Assembly (NCBI GenBank): GCA_023381695.1
Contig: JAMCQP010000071.1
Coordinates: 1 to 64,000, forward strand
DNA length: 64,000 nucleotides
Reading direction: 5' to 3'
Origin: Bacillota bacterium
Lineage (GTDB): Bacteria > Bacillota > UBA5301 > JAMCQP01
The notes below the pieces were generated by a model, which saw only the letters and a program-made list of their open reading frames with translations, searched no databases and was not told the DNA's origin. Of this stretch, positions 50,974-59,511 are shown piece by piece. Position 1 is the first letter of the stretch. Each line of letters begins with the position of its first letter. Both the position numbers and the translations under genes were made by a program.

Positions 50974-52236
50974 ATGATGAGGTCGCTCTTTTCTGGGGTT
51001 TCCGGTCTGCGAAACCACCAGATCCGGATGGACGTCATCGGAAATAACATCGCCAACGTGAACACCATCGGTTATAAGGGCAGCCGGGTGACCTTCCGCG
51101 ACCTGCTCTACCAGACCATGTCCGGCAGCGCGGCGCCGCAGGGCAACCGCGGCGGCATTAACCCGCAACAGGTGGGCCTTGGCGTGGCGGTAGGATCCAT
51201 TGACGTGATCCAAACCGGTGGCAGCAGCGAGACCACCGGCCAAAACACCGACATGATGATTGAAGGCGACGGGTTCTTTGTTCTACAAGATGGAAGTCGA
51301 CAGTTTTACACCAGAGCCGGGGCTTTCAAGCTAGACTTTGACGGTAATCTGACCAGTCCCAGCGGCTTGAAGGTAGCCGGGTGGATGGCTAATAGCGGTG
51401 GTGTATTGCCCAACTTGACTGCTACAAATCTCCAGGGGATTGTCATTCAAAAGGGTATGCAGATGGCCCCATCGGCTACGACTACGGCTAGCTTTATCGG
51501 AAATTTGGATTCACGGACAGCGGCACTAGCAACTTTCGATACTACATTGCCCGTGTACGACTCCTTGGGCAACAAGTATGATGTTTCGATAAGATTTACT
51601 AAACTTAATACTCCTAATGAGTGGAACTGGGAAGTTACCAACCCGCCGTGGTTGGTTGGTGCAGCAAAAAGCCGGGGAAGTTTGGCCTTCGACGCTTTGG
51701 GGGTCTATACCGGTACCGCTACTGTCGATGCAGCTCGCTATACTCCGGCGGATATTACGGGTACACCACCGGGTGGAGCTAACCTTCTTACCATTCCGAT
51801 CGCCAGCATAGATTTTAGCGGGTTACGGCAGTATGCTACAGAATCCGGCATTGACAAGAGCCAGAACGGCTACGCACAAGGCAGCTTGAATGACTTTTCC
51901 GTGGATGCCACGGGGGTTGTGACCGGGCTCTTTTCAAACGGGCGCAACCAGCCGATTGCACAGGTGGCGATGGCGGTCTTCAACAATCCTGGTGGTCTCT
52001 CAAGGAGCGGCGAGACCCTGTTCGAAGAGACCAACAACTCCGGGCTTGCCCAGATAGGATCCGCCACGACCGGCGGGCGCGGCAAGATCACCCCGGGCTC
52101 CGTGGAGATGTCCAACGTGGACCTCTCCCAGGAGTTCACCAACATGATCGTCACGCAGCGCGGCTTCCAGGCCAACTCGCGGATTATCACCACCTCGGAT
52201 GAGATGCTGCAGGAGCTGGTGAACCTGAAGAGGTAA
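50974..52236 (+). CDS. flgE: flagellar hook protein FlgE
   Basis: A 420-residue hook subunit. N-terminal rod-like motif (LFSGVSGLRNHQIRMDVIGNNIANVNTIGYKGSRVTF), GDGFFVLQDG, and C-terminal VDLSQEFTNMIVTQRGFQANSRIITTSDEMLQELVNLKR form the polymerising D0/D1 core. The central surface domain is coded by DNA of about 45% G+C (81 of 180 bases at 51481-51660) with different codon use from its ends, suggesting exchange of the exposed part. ATG 50974 (or 50977) follows AAGGAGG. Confidence 0.96.
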   Translation: MMRSLFSGVSGLRNHQIRMDVIGNNIANVNTIGYKGSRVTFRDLLYQTMSGSAAPQGNRGGINPQQVGLGVAVGSIDVIQTGGSSETTGQNTDMMIEGDGFFVLQDGSRQFYTRAGAFKLDFDGNLTSPSGLKVAGWMANSGGVLPNLTATNLQGIVIQKGMQMAPSATTTASFIGNLDSRTAALATFDTTLPVYDSLGNKYDVSIRFTKLNTPNEWNWEVTNPPWLVGAAKSRGSLAFDALGVYTGTATVDAARYTPADITGTPPGGANLLTIPIASIDFSGLRQYATESGIDKSQNGYAQGSLNDFSVDATGVVTGLFSNGRNQPIAQVAMAVFNNPGGLSRSGETLFEETNNSGLAQIGSATTGGRGKITPGSVEMSNVDLSQEFTNMIVTQRGFQANSRIITTSDEMLQELVNLKR

Positions 52237-52328
52237 CTGTGTGGTGGTAATGGTAGGGTGACTGCCGCAGTAATTGTAGGCTAACTGTGGCCGGCACTGA
52301 TGCACAAGGCTTAAGTGAATTAAAAACT

Positions 52329-52367
52329 CCCGTGGCGTGCGGCTTCCGGGGGGCTGCACGCCGCGGG
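52329..52367 (+). promoter_or_regulatory. long hairpin between flgE and flbD
   Basis: CCCGTGGCGTGCGGC (52329-52343) pairs with GCTGCACGCCGCGGG (52353-52367): 15 pairs including two G-U. No T-tract on the + strand; on the - strand AGTTTTTAA follows, so it looks like a terminator only for antisense transcription. It lies in a 187-bp spacer with no gene and may be a messenger processing or stability element. Confidence 0.6.
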
Positions 52368-52423
52368 AAAAGGGATTGGCGCAGGGAGGCAACCAATTCA
52401 AGAACCCAAGGGAGGGGAAGAAG

Positions 52424-52642
52424 ATGATCCTGGTCACGCGTCTGGATGGCAAGCAGTTTGTGGTGAACGCCGAGCTTATTGAGACCATCGAGTCGACGCC
52501 GGACACCGTGGTCTCGCTGACCACCCACCAAAAATATGTGGTCCAGGAGAGCATTCAGGAGATCGTCAACCGGGTGGTCCGTTATCATCAGGAGTTAAAC
52601 CTGGGTCTTAAGCCGGACGCCAATATCAGCGATAACCATTAA
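52424..52642 (+). CDS. flbD: FlbD family flagellar protein
   Basis: A 72-residue protein with the FlbD pattern ILVTRLDGKQFVVNAELIETIESTPDTVVSLTTHQKYVVQES. ATG 52424 after GGGAGGGG. Small conserved protein of Firmicutes and spirochaete flagellar operons, located between flgE and fliL (or motAB, which are absent here); function unclear. Confidence 0.92.
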   Translation: MILVTRLDGKQFVVNAELIETIESTPDTVVSLTTHQKYVVQESIQEIVNRVVRYHQELNLGLKPDANISDNH

Positions 52643-52674
52643 TAGCCGGACTGAATTGCCGGAGGAGGAGAACC

Positions 52675-53145
52675 ATGGCGGACGAAAACAGCAACAACAA
52701 TAACATTCTAAACACAAAGGTAATCATCTTTGCGGTGGGTCTTCTGGTCCTGGCGGCGCTCGGATCTTCGCTGACGACCTACTTCTTCTTCGGGAGGGCT
52801 CTGGTGCAGCCGGCGCCCAAGGTGGTGGTGGTCGCCGAGAAGTTCGGACCCACTTACCCGATCGGCGAATTTACCGCAAACCTGGCGGACAAGGATGTAA
52901 GACGCTATGTCCAGACCACGATCGTCTTTGAGTTGAACGAGGAAAAGACCACCGAGGAGATCTCTCAGCGCAACCCGCAGATCCGGGATGCGATCTATTC
53001 TATCCTGAGTTCATATAGACGTGACGATATCCTGGACGAACAGGGGAAGATCCGGCTCCGGGAGGAGATCATGAACAAGGTGAACGGTTTTCTGGTGAAG
53101 GGCCGGGTTAAGAACGTCTACTTTACCCAGTTTGTTGTCCAGTAA
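52675..53145 (+). CDS. fliL: flagellar basal body-associated protein FliL
   Basis: A 156-residue single-pass membrane protein. Asn-rich N-terminus, membrane segment (VIIFAVGLLVLAALGSSLTTYFFFG), and the FliL domain (FTANLADKDVRRYVQTTIVFEL, IRDAIYSILSSY). It surrounds stators and supports torque. ATG 52675 after GGAGGAGGAG. Confidence 0.94.
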   Translation: MADENSNNNNILNTKVIIFAVGLLVLAALGSSLTTYFFFGRALVQPAPKVVVVAEKFGPTYPIGEFTANLADKDVRRYVQTTIVFELNEEKTTEEISQRNPQIRDAIYSILSSYRRDDILDEQGKIRLREEIMNKVNGFLVKGRVKNVYFTQFVVQ

Positions 53146-53203
53146 AAATATTCTGTTCGGGAAAAAAGTCGTTGCCAGGCAAGTAGATGCAAGTCTGGTT
53201 GGG

Positions 53204-53234
53204 TGAAGTGGCAGGGGGTGGCTGAAGTGGCAGG
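53204..53234 (+). repeat. 12-bp direct repeat over the fliM start
   Basis: TGAAGTGGCAGG occurs at 53204-53215 and 53223-53234 (identical, 19-bp period). Each copy offers a GTG GCA start-like sequence; the second one is the likely fliM initiator. Confidence 0.8.
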
Positions 53235-54219
53235 TGTCCTCTCGCAAGAAGAGATAGACGCCCTGCTGTCGGCTCTTTCGACAGGTGAGGTCGACGCTGA
53301 GGAGATCAAGGCCGATGAGGCGCAGAAAAAGATCAAACCGTACGACTTCCGGCGTCCGGACAAGTTTTCCAAGGATCAGGTCCGGACGTTGCAGATGTTG
53401 CACGAAAGCTATGCGCGCCTGCTGGCCACGTCATTCGCGACTTTTCTGCGGGCGGTGACCGAGGCCAAGGTGACCGCCGTGCAGCAGGTGACCTATGCCG
53501 AGTTCACCCGTTCCATGCCCAACCCGACCATTATGAGCATCTTTGACCTCAAGCCCCTGGGCCGGGCGGTGTTGGAGATCGGGCCGGAGCTGGGCCTGGT
53601 GATCGTGGAGCGGATGCTGGGCGGCAAGGGCCGGATGCCCGATAAAGGCCGTGAGTTGACCGACATCGAGCAGAGCATTCTCAAGCGGGTGATCCTGCGG
53701 GCCCTGTCGCATATCAAGGAGGCCTGGCAAAATGTGGTGGACGTGGACGCCACTTTCGAGCGGCTGGAGATGAACCCCCAGTTTGCCCAGCTGGTGGCTC
53801 CAAACCAGATGGTGATTCTGGTGACCATTACCCTGCATATCGCCGGGAACGAGGGTTTCATGAATATTTGTCTGCCGGATATATTGCTCGAACCGGTTTT
53901 GTCCAAGCTTTCCGCCCACTACTGGTTTGCCAGCACCCGTCAGGCCATCACTTCCGAAAGTCTCAGCAGCCTGAAGCGCAAGGTGGAGCGGACAAAGGTG
54001 GATGTAATCGTGGAACTGGGCACCGCATCCATCACTTTCCGGGAGCTTTTGAACCTGCAGGCGGGGGATGTGATCACCTTGTACACCAGGGCTGATGCGC
54101 TCCTCCCCGTCAGGATCGGCACAAGGCCCAAATTTCGCGCCAGACCCGGCCTGGTCGGCAGTAAGCTTGCCGTGCAGATCATGCATGTGGAAAAGGACGG
54201 TGTAGGTGAAGATGACTGA
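53227..54219 (+). CDS. fliM: flagellar motor switch protein FliM
   Basis: A 330-residue C-ring protein. N-terminal VLSQEEIDALLSAL is the CheY-P binding peptide; the CheC-like middle domain (GPELGLVIVERMLGG, DIEQSILKRVILRAL) and the C-terminal SpoA domain (VELGTASITFRELLNLQAGDVITLYT) follow. GTG 53227 is preferred, because FliM normally begins a few residues before LSQEEID and GGGGGTGG is upstream; GTG 53203 is the duplicate. Confidence 0.95.
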   Translation: MAGVLSQEEIDALLSALSTGEVDAEEIKADEAQKKIKPYDFRRPDKFSKDQVRTLQMLHESYARLLATSFATFLRAVTEAKVTAVQQVTYAEFTRSMPNPTIMSIFDLKPLGRAVLEIGPELGLVIVERMLGGKGRMPDKGRELTDIEQSILKRVILRALSHIKEAWQNVVDVDATFERLEMNPQFAQLVAPNQMVILVTITLHIAGNEGFMNICLPDILLEPVLSKLSAHYWFASTRQAITSESLSSLKRKVERTKVDVIVELGTASITFRELLNLQAGDVITLYTRADALLPVRIGTRPKFRARPGLVGSKLAVQIMHVEKDGVGEDD

Positions 54220-55381
54220 AGGCTTGGTCTCCAAGGAGGAAATGGACGCCTTGCTGGCGCAGAACAGTGGAGAGGCCGGAGCCCCGCAGGGCCAGGCCGA
54301 CGAATTGACACCGGAAGAGCGGGACGCCGTCGGCGAGATCGGAAACATCTCTCTGGGTTCGGCGGCCACCGCCCTGTCAACACTGCTCAACCGCAAGGTG
54401 GCGATCACCACTCCCACGGTCAAAATGACCTCTCTGGAGGCAGTGATCACCAACAACCCGCAGTTCTTCGTCACCGTTGAGGTGCAATACACCAAAGGAT
54501 TATCGGGGATGAACATCTTCGTCCTCAAACCCCAAGATGCGGCGATTATCGGTGATCTGATGATGGGTGGCGATGGCCGCGGCGTCGGGGAGGAGATGAG
54601 TGAACTGCAACTGAGTGCGGTGGGGGAAGCCATGAACCAGATGATGGGCTCCATGGCCACCGCCATTGCTTCCATGATGAATAAGCGCATCGACATTTCC
54701 CCGCCGATCACCAGGTTGCTGGATTTCTCAAAAGATAAGGAGGAACTGCTGAAGCTTGGCACGGGGGAAAAGCTGATTATGGTCTCTTTTCACCTCTCGG
54801 TGCAAAACATCGTGGAAAGCGAGTTTTTCCAGTTGATTCCCGTGAAGTTCTCCAAGGACATGGTCAACGCGCTGTACGAGACGGCCACCACCATGCCCGG
54901 AGAGGCGGAGATGGCGGCCACGGCGGCCGCCATGCCGACAGCGCCCAAAGAGGCGCCGGCGCCCTCCGCTCCCAGAGGGGGGGCCATCCCGGGGTTTGCC
55001 CAGCCGGCGGGGCCAAAGGTGGCGGGCGTGGCAGGCCAGGCGGTTCCCCAGCACTCCGGCGAGGTTTTTGTCCAGCCCGCGCAGTTTGCCAGCTTTGCGC
55101 CCCTGGACATACCGGTTCAGACCCAGAACCTCAACCTGCTTCTGGATGTGGCGCTGGGCGTGACGGTGGAGCTGGGACGCACCAAGATGATGATCAAGGA
55201 CATCCTGGAATTAGGGAAAGGTTCCATTGTGGAGCTTGAAAAACTGGCAGGCGAACCCATCGACATCCTGGTGAACGGTAAATTGATTGCCAAGGGAGAA
55301 GTGGTGGTCATAGACGAAAACTTTGCCGTCAAGATCACCGATATCGTCAGCCCAATGGAACGCGTGAACAATTTGCAGTAA
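54212..55381 (+). CDS. fliY: flagellar switch phosphatase FliY (CheC-FliN fusion)
   Basis: A 389-residue protein. The CheC-type domain has two intact phosphatase motifs, ERDAVGEIGN and LSAVGEAMN (E..N pairs), predicting CheY-P dephosphorylation. A Pro/Ala-rich linker (about residues 230-300) leads to a C-terminal SpoA/FliN domain (LLDVALGVTVELGRTKMMIKDILELGKGSIVELEKLAGEPIDILVNG). The N-terminal VSKEEMDALLAQ resembles the CheY-P binding peptide. It overlaps fliM by 8 bp. Confidence 0.95.
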   Translation: MTEGLVSKEEMDALLAQNSGEAGAPQGQADELTPEERDAVGEIGNISLGSAATALSTLLNRKVAITTPTVKMTSLEAVITNNPQFFVTVEVQYTKGLSGMNIFVLKPQDAAIIGDLMMGGDGRGVGEEMSELQLSAVGEAMNQMMGSMATAIASMMNKRIDISPPITRLLDFSKDKEELLKLGTGEKLIMVSFHLSVQNIVESEFFQLIPVKFSKDMVNALYETATTMPGEAEMAATAAAMPTAPKEAPAPSAPRGGAIPGFAQPAGPKVAGVAGQAVPQHSGEVFVQPAQFASFAPLDIPVQTQNLNLLLDVALGVTVELGRTKMMIKDILELGKGSIVELEKLAGEPIDILVNGKLIAKGEVVVIDENFAVKITDIVSPMERVNNLQ

Positions 55382-55421
55382 ATGTCGGGGATTGGGACAA
55401 GGACGGTAAGGAGGAGAGGTT

Positions 55422-55784
55422 ATGGCAAAGAAGATTTTGATCATCGATGACGCGGCGTTTATGCGGACCATGCTCAAGGACATCCTCACCAAGGGGGGAT
55501 ACGAGGTGGTCGGCGAAGCCGAGAGCGGCACAACCGCCATCGACAAGTTCAAGGAGTTGCAGCCCGATCTGGTGACCATGGACATCACCATGCCGGAGTT
55601 GGATGGCATTTCGGCGGTCAAGGAGATCAAAAAGGTCAATCCCAACGCCGTGATTATCATGTGCAGCGCCATGGGGCAGCAGGCGATGGTAATCGATGCC
55701 ATCCAGGCGGGGGCCAAGGACTTCGTGGTCAAACCCTTCCAGCCGGATCGCGTATTGGACGCCGTGAAGAAGGCGCTGGCGTGA
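55422..55784 (+). CDS. cheY: chemotaxis response regulator CheY
   Basis: A 120-residue single receiver domain. Acidic pocket in LIIDDAAFMRTML, phospho-acceptor Asp in LVTMDITMPELDG, Ser in IIMCSAMGQQ at the switch position and Lys in FVVKPFQPDRV. Phospho-CheY binds FliM/FliY to change rotation. ATG 55422 after AAGGAGGAGAGG. Confidence 0.95.
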   Translation: MAKKILIIDDAAFMRTMLKDILTKGGYEVVGEAESGTTAIDKFKELQPDLVTMDITMPELDGISAVKEIKKVNPNAVIIMCSAMGQQAMVIDAIQAGAKDFVVKPFQPDRVLDAVKKALA

Positions 55785-55869
55785 GCCGCGGGGCGAGCGC
55801 CTCCTGCGGAAAAATGTATGATGTTGTCTCCTAAAGTCGACTTTTGGCAGGTCGGGAGGAAGGTCTCCG

Positions 55870-56397
55870 ATGAATAGCGTTCCGGAGTGGTCGGCTGGCT
55901 CGGGATGGGCATGGCTGAAGATTATCCTGGCATTGCTCTTCTTGCTGCCGTTTATTTACTTATCTACCAGGTTTTACGCCCAACGGGTGACGCGGAACTG
56001 GCAAGGGAGATATCTCAGGGTGATCGAGGCCTGCACCTTGAACCAGGGGAGCCAGGTTTACCTTCTGGCAGCGGTGGATCGGGTGTTGCTGGTGGGGGTG
56101 AACAAGGAGAACATCTCCCTTTTGGGCCAGGTGGAGGATCCCGGCCTGGTGCTTGAACTCCTGGATGCCTCGGGCCAAACAGGCCAGGGGGAAATTGCCT
56201 TCCCTCCAGGAATAGCGGCCGTCTATCCGGAGTGGGTCAACGCGCTTTTGGGCAAGGGCCGCAAGCTACTGGGGCGATGGACAGGGAGAGCGCGAAATTT
56301 TGAGGAACCCGCGCCAGAAATCCAGGCTCAAATCGAGCGCTTGCGCCTTCTGCAACGCCAGGCAACCCGGCGGGACAATCTGGGGGAGAGGCGATAA
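55870..56397 (+). CDS. fliO: flagellar biosynthesis protein FliO
   Basis: A 175-residue protein with one membrane segment ([21 protein letters not shown]) and a FliO domain ([26 protein letters not shown]). Helps assemble the FliP export-gate core. ATG 55870 follows GGGAGGAAGG. The stop is 1 bp before the fliP ATG. Confidence 0.88.
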   Translation: MNSVPEWSAGSGWAWLKIILALLFLLPFIYLSTRFYAQRVTRNWQGRYLRVIEACTLNQGSQVYLLAAVDRVLLVGVNKENISLLGQVEDPGLVLELLDASGQTGQGEIAFPPGIAAVYPEWVNALLGKGRKLLGRWTGRARNFEEPAPEIQAQIERLRLLQRQATRRDNLGERR

Positions 56398-56398
56398 G

Positions 56399-57193
56399 AT
56401 GCGTTTCATGGGCATCTTGGCCCGCGCGGGCCGGGCGCGGAGGATCATCTTTTTACAGGCGGCAATGGTAATGGGCCTGATGGCTTTGGTATCGCTGAGC
56501 GCCGATGCAGCGCCGGTGGCTTTGCCCAGGATCAACCTGGGGGTGGATGCTTCTGGAAGGCCTCAGGATGTGGCGGTCAGTTTGCAAATTCTCTTCCTGT
56601 TGACCATCCTGTCACTGGCGCCGTCAATCCTGATCATGACCACCTCCTTTACCCGGATCATCGTTGTTCTGGGTTTTGTGCGCAATGCGCTGGCGACGCA
56701 ACAACTGCCTCCGAATCAGGTGCTCGTGGGTCTGGCGCTTTTCCTCACCTTTTTTGTGATGGCGCCCACCTGGCAGGAGGTAAACGTTGCGGCCCTGCAA
56801 CCGTATCTGGCCGGCAAGATCGACCAGACCCAGGCTTTTGAGCGGGCGGTTAAGCCGGTGCGGAGCTTCATGCTCAAACAGACGCGCGAGAAGGATCTGG
56901 AGCTTTTTGTGCAGCTGGCCAAGCTTCCCAGGCCGCACAATGCAGATGAGGTGCCGATTCATGTGGTAATCCCGGCGTTCATTATCAGCGAGCTGAAATC
57001 GGCCTTTCAGATCGGTTTCATGATCTTCATTCCTTTTATCGTGATCGACATGATTGTGGCCAGTACCCTGATGTCCATGGGGATGCTGATGTTGCCGCCG
57101 GTGATGATCTCCCTGCCATTTAAGATCTTGCTATTTGTCATGGTGGACGGCTGGTACCTGGTGGTCAGATCTCTGGTGCTCAGCTTTCATTGA
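56399..57193 (+). CDS. fliP: flagellar export gate protein FliP
   Basis: A 264-residue membrane protein with a cleavable signal-like N-terminus (residues 20-40) and family motifs [53 protein letters not shown] and the C-terminal [26 protein letters not shown] 56399 with GGGGAGAGG is chosen; the frame extends upstream within fliO. Forms the helical core with FliQ and FliR. Confidence 0.95.
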   Translation: MRFMGILARAGRARRIIFLQAAMVMGLMALVSLSADAAPVALPRINLGVDASGRPQDVAVSLQILFLLTILSLAPSILIMTTSFTRIIVVLGFVRNALATQQLPPNQVLVGLALFLTFFVMAPTWQEVNVAALQPYLAGKIDQTQAFERAVKPVRSFMLKQTREKDLELFVQLAKLPRPHNADEVPIHVVIPAFIISELKSAFQIGFMIFIPFIVIDMIVASTLMSMGMLMLPPVMISLPFKILLFVMVDGWYLVVRSLVLSFH

Positions 57194-57230
57194 AGGAGAG
57201 GGCCGGAAATAAAGGAGAGGACCGGAAGTG
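57193..57230 (+). repeat. tandem 19-bp duplication at the fliP-fliQ junction
   Basis: AAGGAGAGGGCCGGAAATA (57193-57211) is followed directly by AAGGAGAGGACCGGAAGTG (57212-57230), 16 of 19 identical. Both carry AAGGAG; the second places it 10 bp before the fliQ GTG. Confidence 0.9.
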
Positions 57231-57497
57231 TCGGAAACCTTCGTGATCAATCTGGGGAGAGAGGCTTTATACACGGTGCTTTTGGTCTCCGCCCCGGTGT
57301 TGGGTCTGGGACTGGCGGTAGGGCTGGCCGTAAGCATCTTCCAGGCGACCACCCAGTTGCAGGAACAGACCCTGGCCTTTGTTCCGAAGATCATCGCGGT
57401 TTTTATCGCTTTGGTGATCTTCGGCCCGTGGATGCTTTCGGTACTCATGGACTTTGCCAGGGGGCTTTTAGGCAACCTGCACAATTTTGTACAGTAA
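57228..57497 (+). CDS. fliQ: flagellar export gate protein FliQ
   Basis: An 89-residue protein with two membrane helices: VLLVSAPVLGLGLAVGLAVSIFQATTQLQEQTLAFVPKIIAVFIALVIFGPWMLSVL-type pattern. Start GTG 57228 after AAGGAG. Confidence 0.94.
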   Translation: MSETFVINLGREALYTVLLVSAPVLGLGLAVGLAVSIFQATTQLQEQTLAFVPKIIAVFIALVIFGPWMLSVLMDFARGLLGNLHNFVQ

Positions 57498-57541
57498 ATA
57501 ACCCGTTCCGCAAGTAATCCGCACCGGAGGAGGGTAAAGCC

Positions 57542-58342
57542 GTGGACATTCTCGGGGCCGCGCTTGGCCAGTTTGACCGCTACCTTCTGGTCTTGTCCAG
57601 GGTCCTGGGCATGTTTATCGCTACCCCTTTCTTCAGCAGCCGGAGCATCCCCGGCCCCATCAAATTCGGCCTGGCGTTGCTTTTGGCTTTCTTCCTTTTG
57701 CCGGCGGCGGCGGCTTCCAGCGGCGTGAGCCCCGAGGAAAATCTTTACCGTTACGTCGCGGCTGTGGCGGCGGAGGTGGCGATCGGGCTGGTAATCGGAT
57801 ATATCGTCCTTCTGGCGTTTGGGGCCATGCAGATGGCGGGGGAGATGATCGACATTCCCATCGGTTTTTCCCTGGTGAATATCCTCGATCCCCAGTCCGG
57901 GCAACAGGTGCCGATTATGGCTCAATTTCAATATGTCCTGGCGACGCTGCTCTTTTTGCTGATCAACGGCCACCATTACGTGCTTGAAGCTCTCGCCCGG
58001 ACCTTTGAACTGGTCCCGCTGGGGGGCTGGCGGTACCAACCGGAAGTGATTGGCAAGGTGGTGGAAGCTTTTGGGGCCATGTTCCTCCTCGGGTTCAAGA
58101 TCAGCCTCCCGGTGGTGGCGGCCCTGTTCTTGACCGATGTGGCGCTGGGGGTGGTGGCCAGGGCGGTGCCGCAGATCAATGTCTTCATCATCGGGTTTCC
58201 AGCTAAAATTGTGGTCGGCCTGGTCTTTGTCATGCTGGCGCTGCCCTTATATGCGTCGATTGTGGAGGCAACCTTCAGCCCCAATGGGCAGATGTTTCAA
58301 TTCATCTACCGGCTGTTTTCCACGGGCGGAGGGGGCCAGTGA
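57542..58342 (+). CDS. fliR: flagellar export gate protein FliR
   Basis: A 266-residue membrane protein with about six hydrophobic segments. Family features include LVLSRVLGMFIATPFFSSRSIPGPIKFGLALLLAFF, AAEVAIGLVIGYIVLLAFGAMQMAGEMIDIPIGFSLVNILDP and the PQINVFIIGFPAKIVVGL. GTG 57542 after GGAGGAGGG. flhB starts 4 bp after its stop. Confidence 0.95.
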   Translation: MDILGAALGQFDRYLLVLSRVLGMFIATPFFSSRSIPGPIKFGLALLLAFFLLPAAAASSGVSPEENLYRYVAAVAAEVAIGLVIGYIVLLAFGAMQMAGEMIDIPIGFSLVNILDPQSGQQVPIMAQFQYVLATLLFLLINGHHYVLEALARTFELVPLGGWRYQPEVIGKVVEAFGAMFLLGFKISLPVVAALFLTDVALGVVARAVPQINVFIIGFPAKIVVGLVFVMLALPLYASIVEATFSPNGQMFQFIYRLFSTGGGGQ

Positions 58343-58345
58343 CTT

Positions 58346-59467
58346 ATGAATTCAGATTTCTGGGGCAGAGGGCGACTTTTTGCCGCGGAATCACATATCG
58401 ATTTACAGCTCTTTGCCGGGGAAAAGACCGAACCGGCGACGCCCAAGCGCCGGCAGGAATCAAGAAGAAAGGGGCATGTCCCCCGGAGCGCCGAGTTAAG
58501 CACCGCGCTGGTTTTGCTGGCGGTCTTCTTCCTTCTGCATCAGGTGCAAGGACGGGCGGTGGATTCCCTGACAGGTTTGCTGAGGGAGTATCTGGGCAAG
58601 CCTCTGGAGGGGGATCTCACGCCGGAAGCGGTCTACGCTCTGGGACTCAAGGTCGGGCTCTTCCTGGGGACGGCGATCCTGCCGATTCTCGGGGTGGCGC
58701 TGATGGTGGGGATGTTCACCAATTTTTTGCAGGTGGGGGTGCTCTTCACCACCGAGCCGCTGGTTCCCAAATTCGAAAAGATCAACCCCATCCAGGGCGC
58801 CAAACGCCTTTTCAGCCGGCAGGCTCTGGTGGATCTGGTCAAGTCGACAGCCAAGGTGGCCATCGTCGGCTGGGTGGCCTACTCCACCGTCAGAAACGGC
58901 GTGGATGTCTTCTTCCGGCTGGGGGATATGGGCATTGAGGAGGTATATGCCGTAGTCACCGGCCTGATCTACCAGGTGGGAATGCGAGTGGCGGTGGCGC
59001 TCCTGGTGTTGGCGGTCTTTGACTTCTACTACCAGCGCTGGGAGTATGAGAAGGGCATCAAGATGTCCAAGGAGGACATCAAGGAAGAGTTCCGGCAGGC
59101 GGAAGGCGATCCGCAAATTCGCGCCCGGATCAAGCAGCGGCAACGGCAGATTGCCATGCGGCGGATGATGCAGCAGGTTCCCAAGGCCGACGTGGTGATT
59201 ACCAACCCCACGCACATCGCGGTGGCGCTCAAGTACGACGTATCAAGCATGCGGGCGCCGGAAGTGGTGGCGATGGGCGAGGGTTATCTAGCGCAGAAGA
59301 TCAGGGAAATTGCGGAAGCCAACGGCGTGGTGCTGGTGGAGAACCGGCCGCTGGCCAGAGCGCTGTACGAGACGGCGGAGATTGGACAGGCCATCCCGCC
59401 GGATCTCTACCAGGCGGTGGCGGAGGTTCTGGCCTTCGTCTACCGGTTGAAACGCAAGCGGGCCTAA
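58346..59467 (+). CDS. flhB: flagellar export switch protein FlhB
   Basis: A 373-residue protein. Four membrane segments follow an N-terminus with EKTEPATPKRRQESRRKGHVPRS; the cytoplasmic domain has the autocleavage site NPTH in DVVITNPTHIAVALKYD and the LARALYETAEIGQAIPPDLYQAVAEVLAFVYRLK end. It switches export from rod/hook to filament proteins on FliK signal. Start ATG 58346. Confidence 0.96.
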   Translation: MNSDFWGRGRLFAAESHIDLQLFAGEKTEPATPKRRQESRRKGHVPRSAELSTALVLLAVFFLLHQVQGRAVDSLTGLLREYLGKPLEGDLTPEAVYALGLKVGLFLGTAILPILGVALMVGMFTNFLQVGVLFTTEPLVPKFEKINPIQGAKRLFSRQALVDLVKSTAKVAIVGWVAYSTVRNGVDVFFRLGDMGIEEVYAVVTGLIYQVGMRVAVALLVLAVFDFYYQRWEYEKGIKMSKEDIKEEFRQAEGDPQIRARIKQRQRQIAMRRMMQQVPKADVVITNPTHIAVALKYDVSSMRAPEVVAMGEGYLAQKIREIAEANGVVLVENRPLARALYETAEIGQAIPPDLYQAVAEVLAFVYRLKRKRA

Positions 59468-59511
59468 CAGAGCGAAAATGTAGCGGGAGCGGGCCCAGGG
59501 GGTGAATCGGG

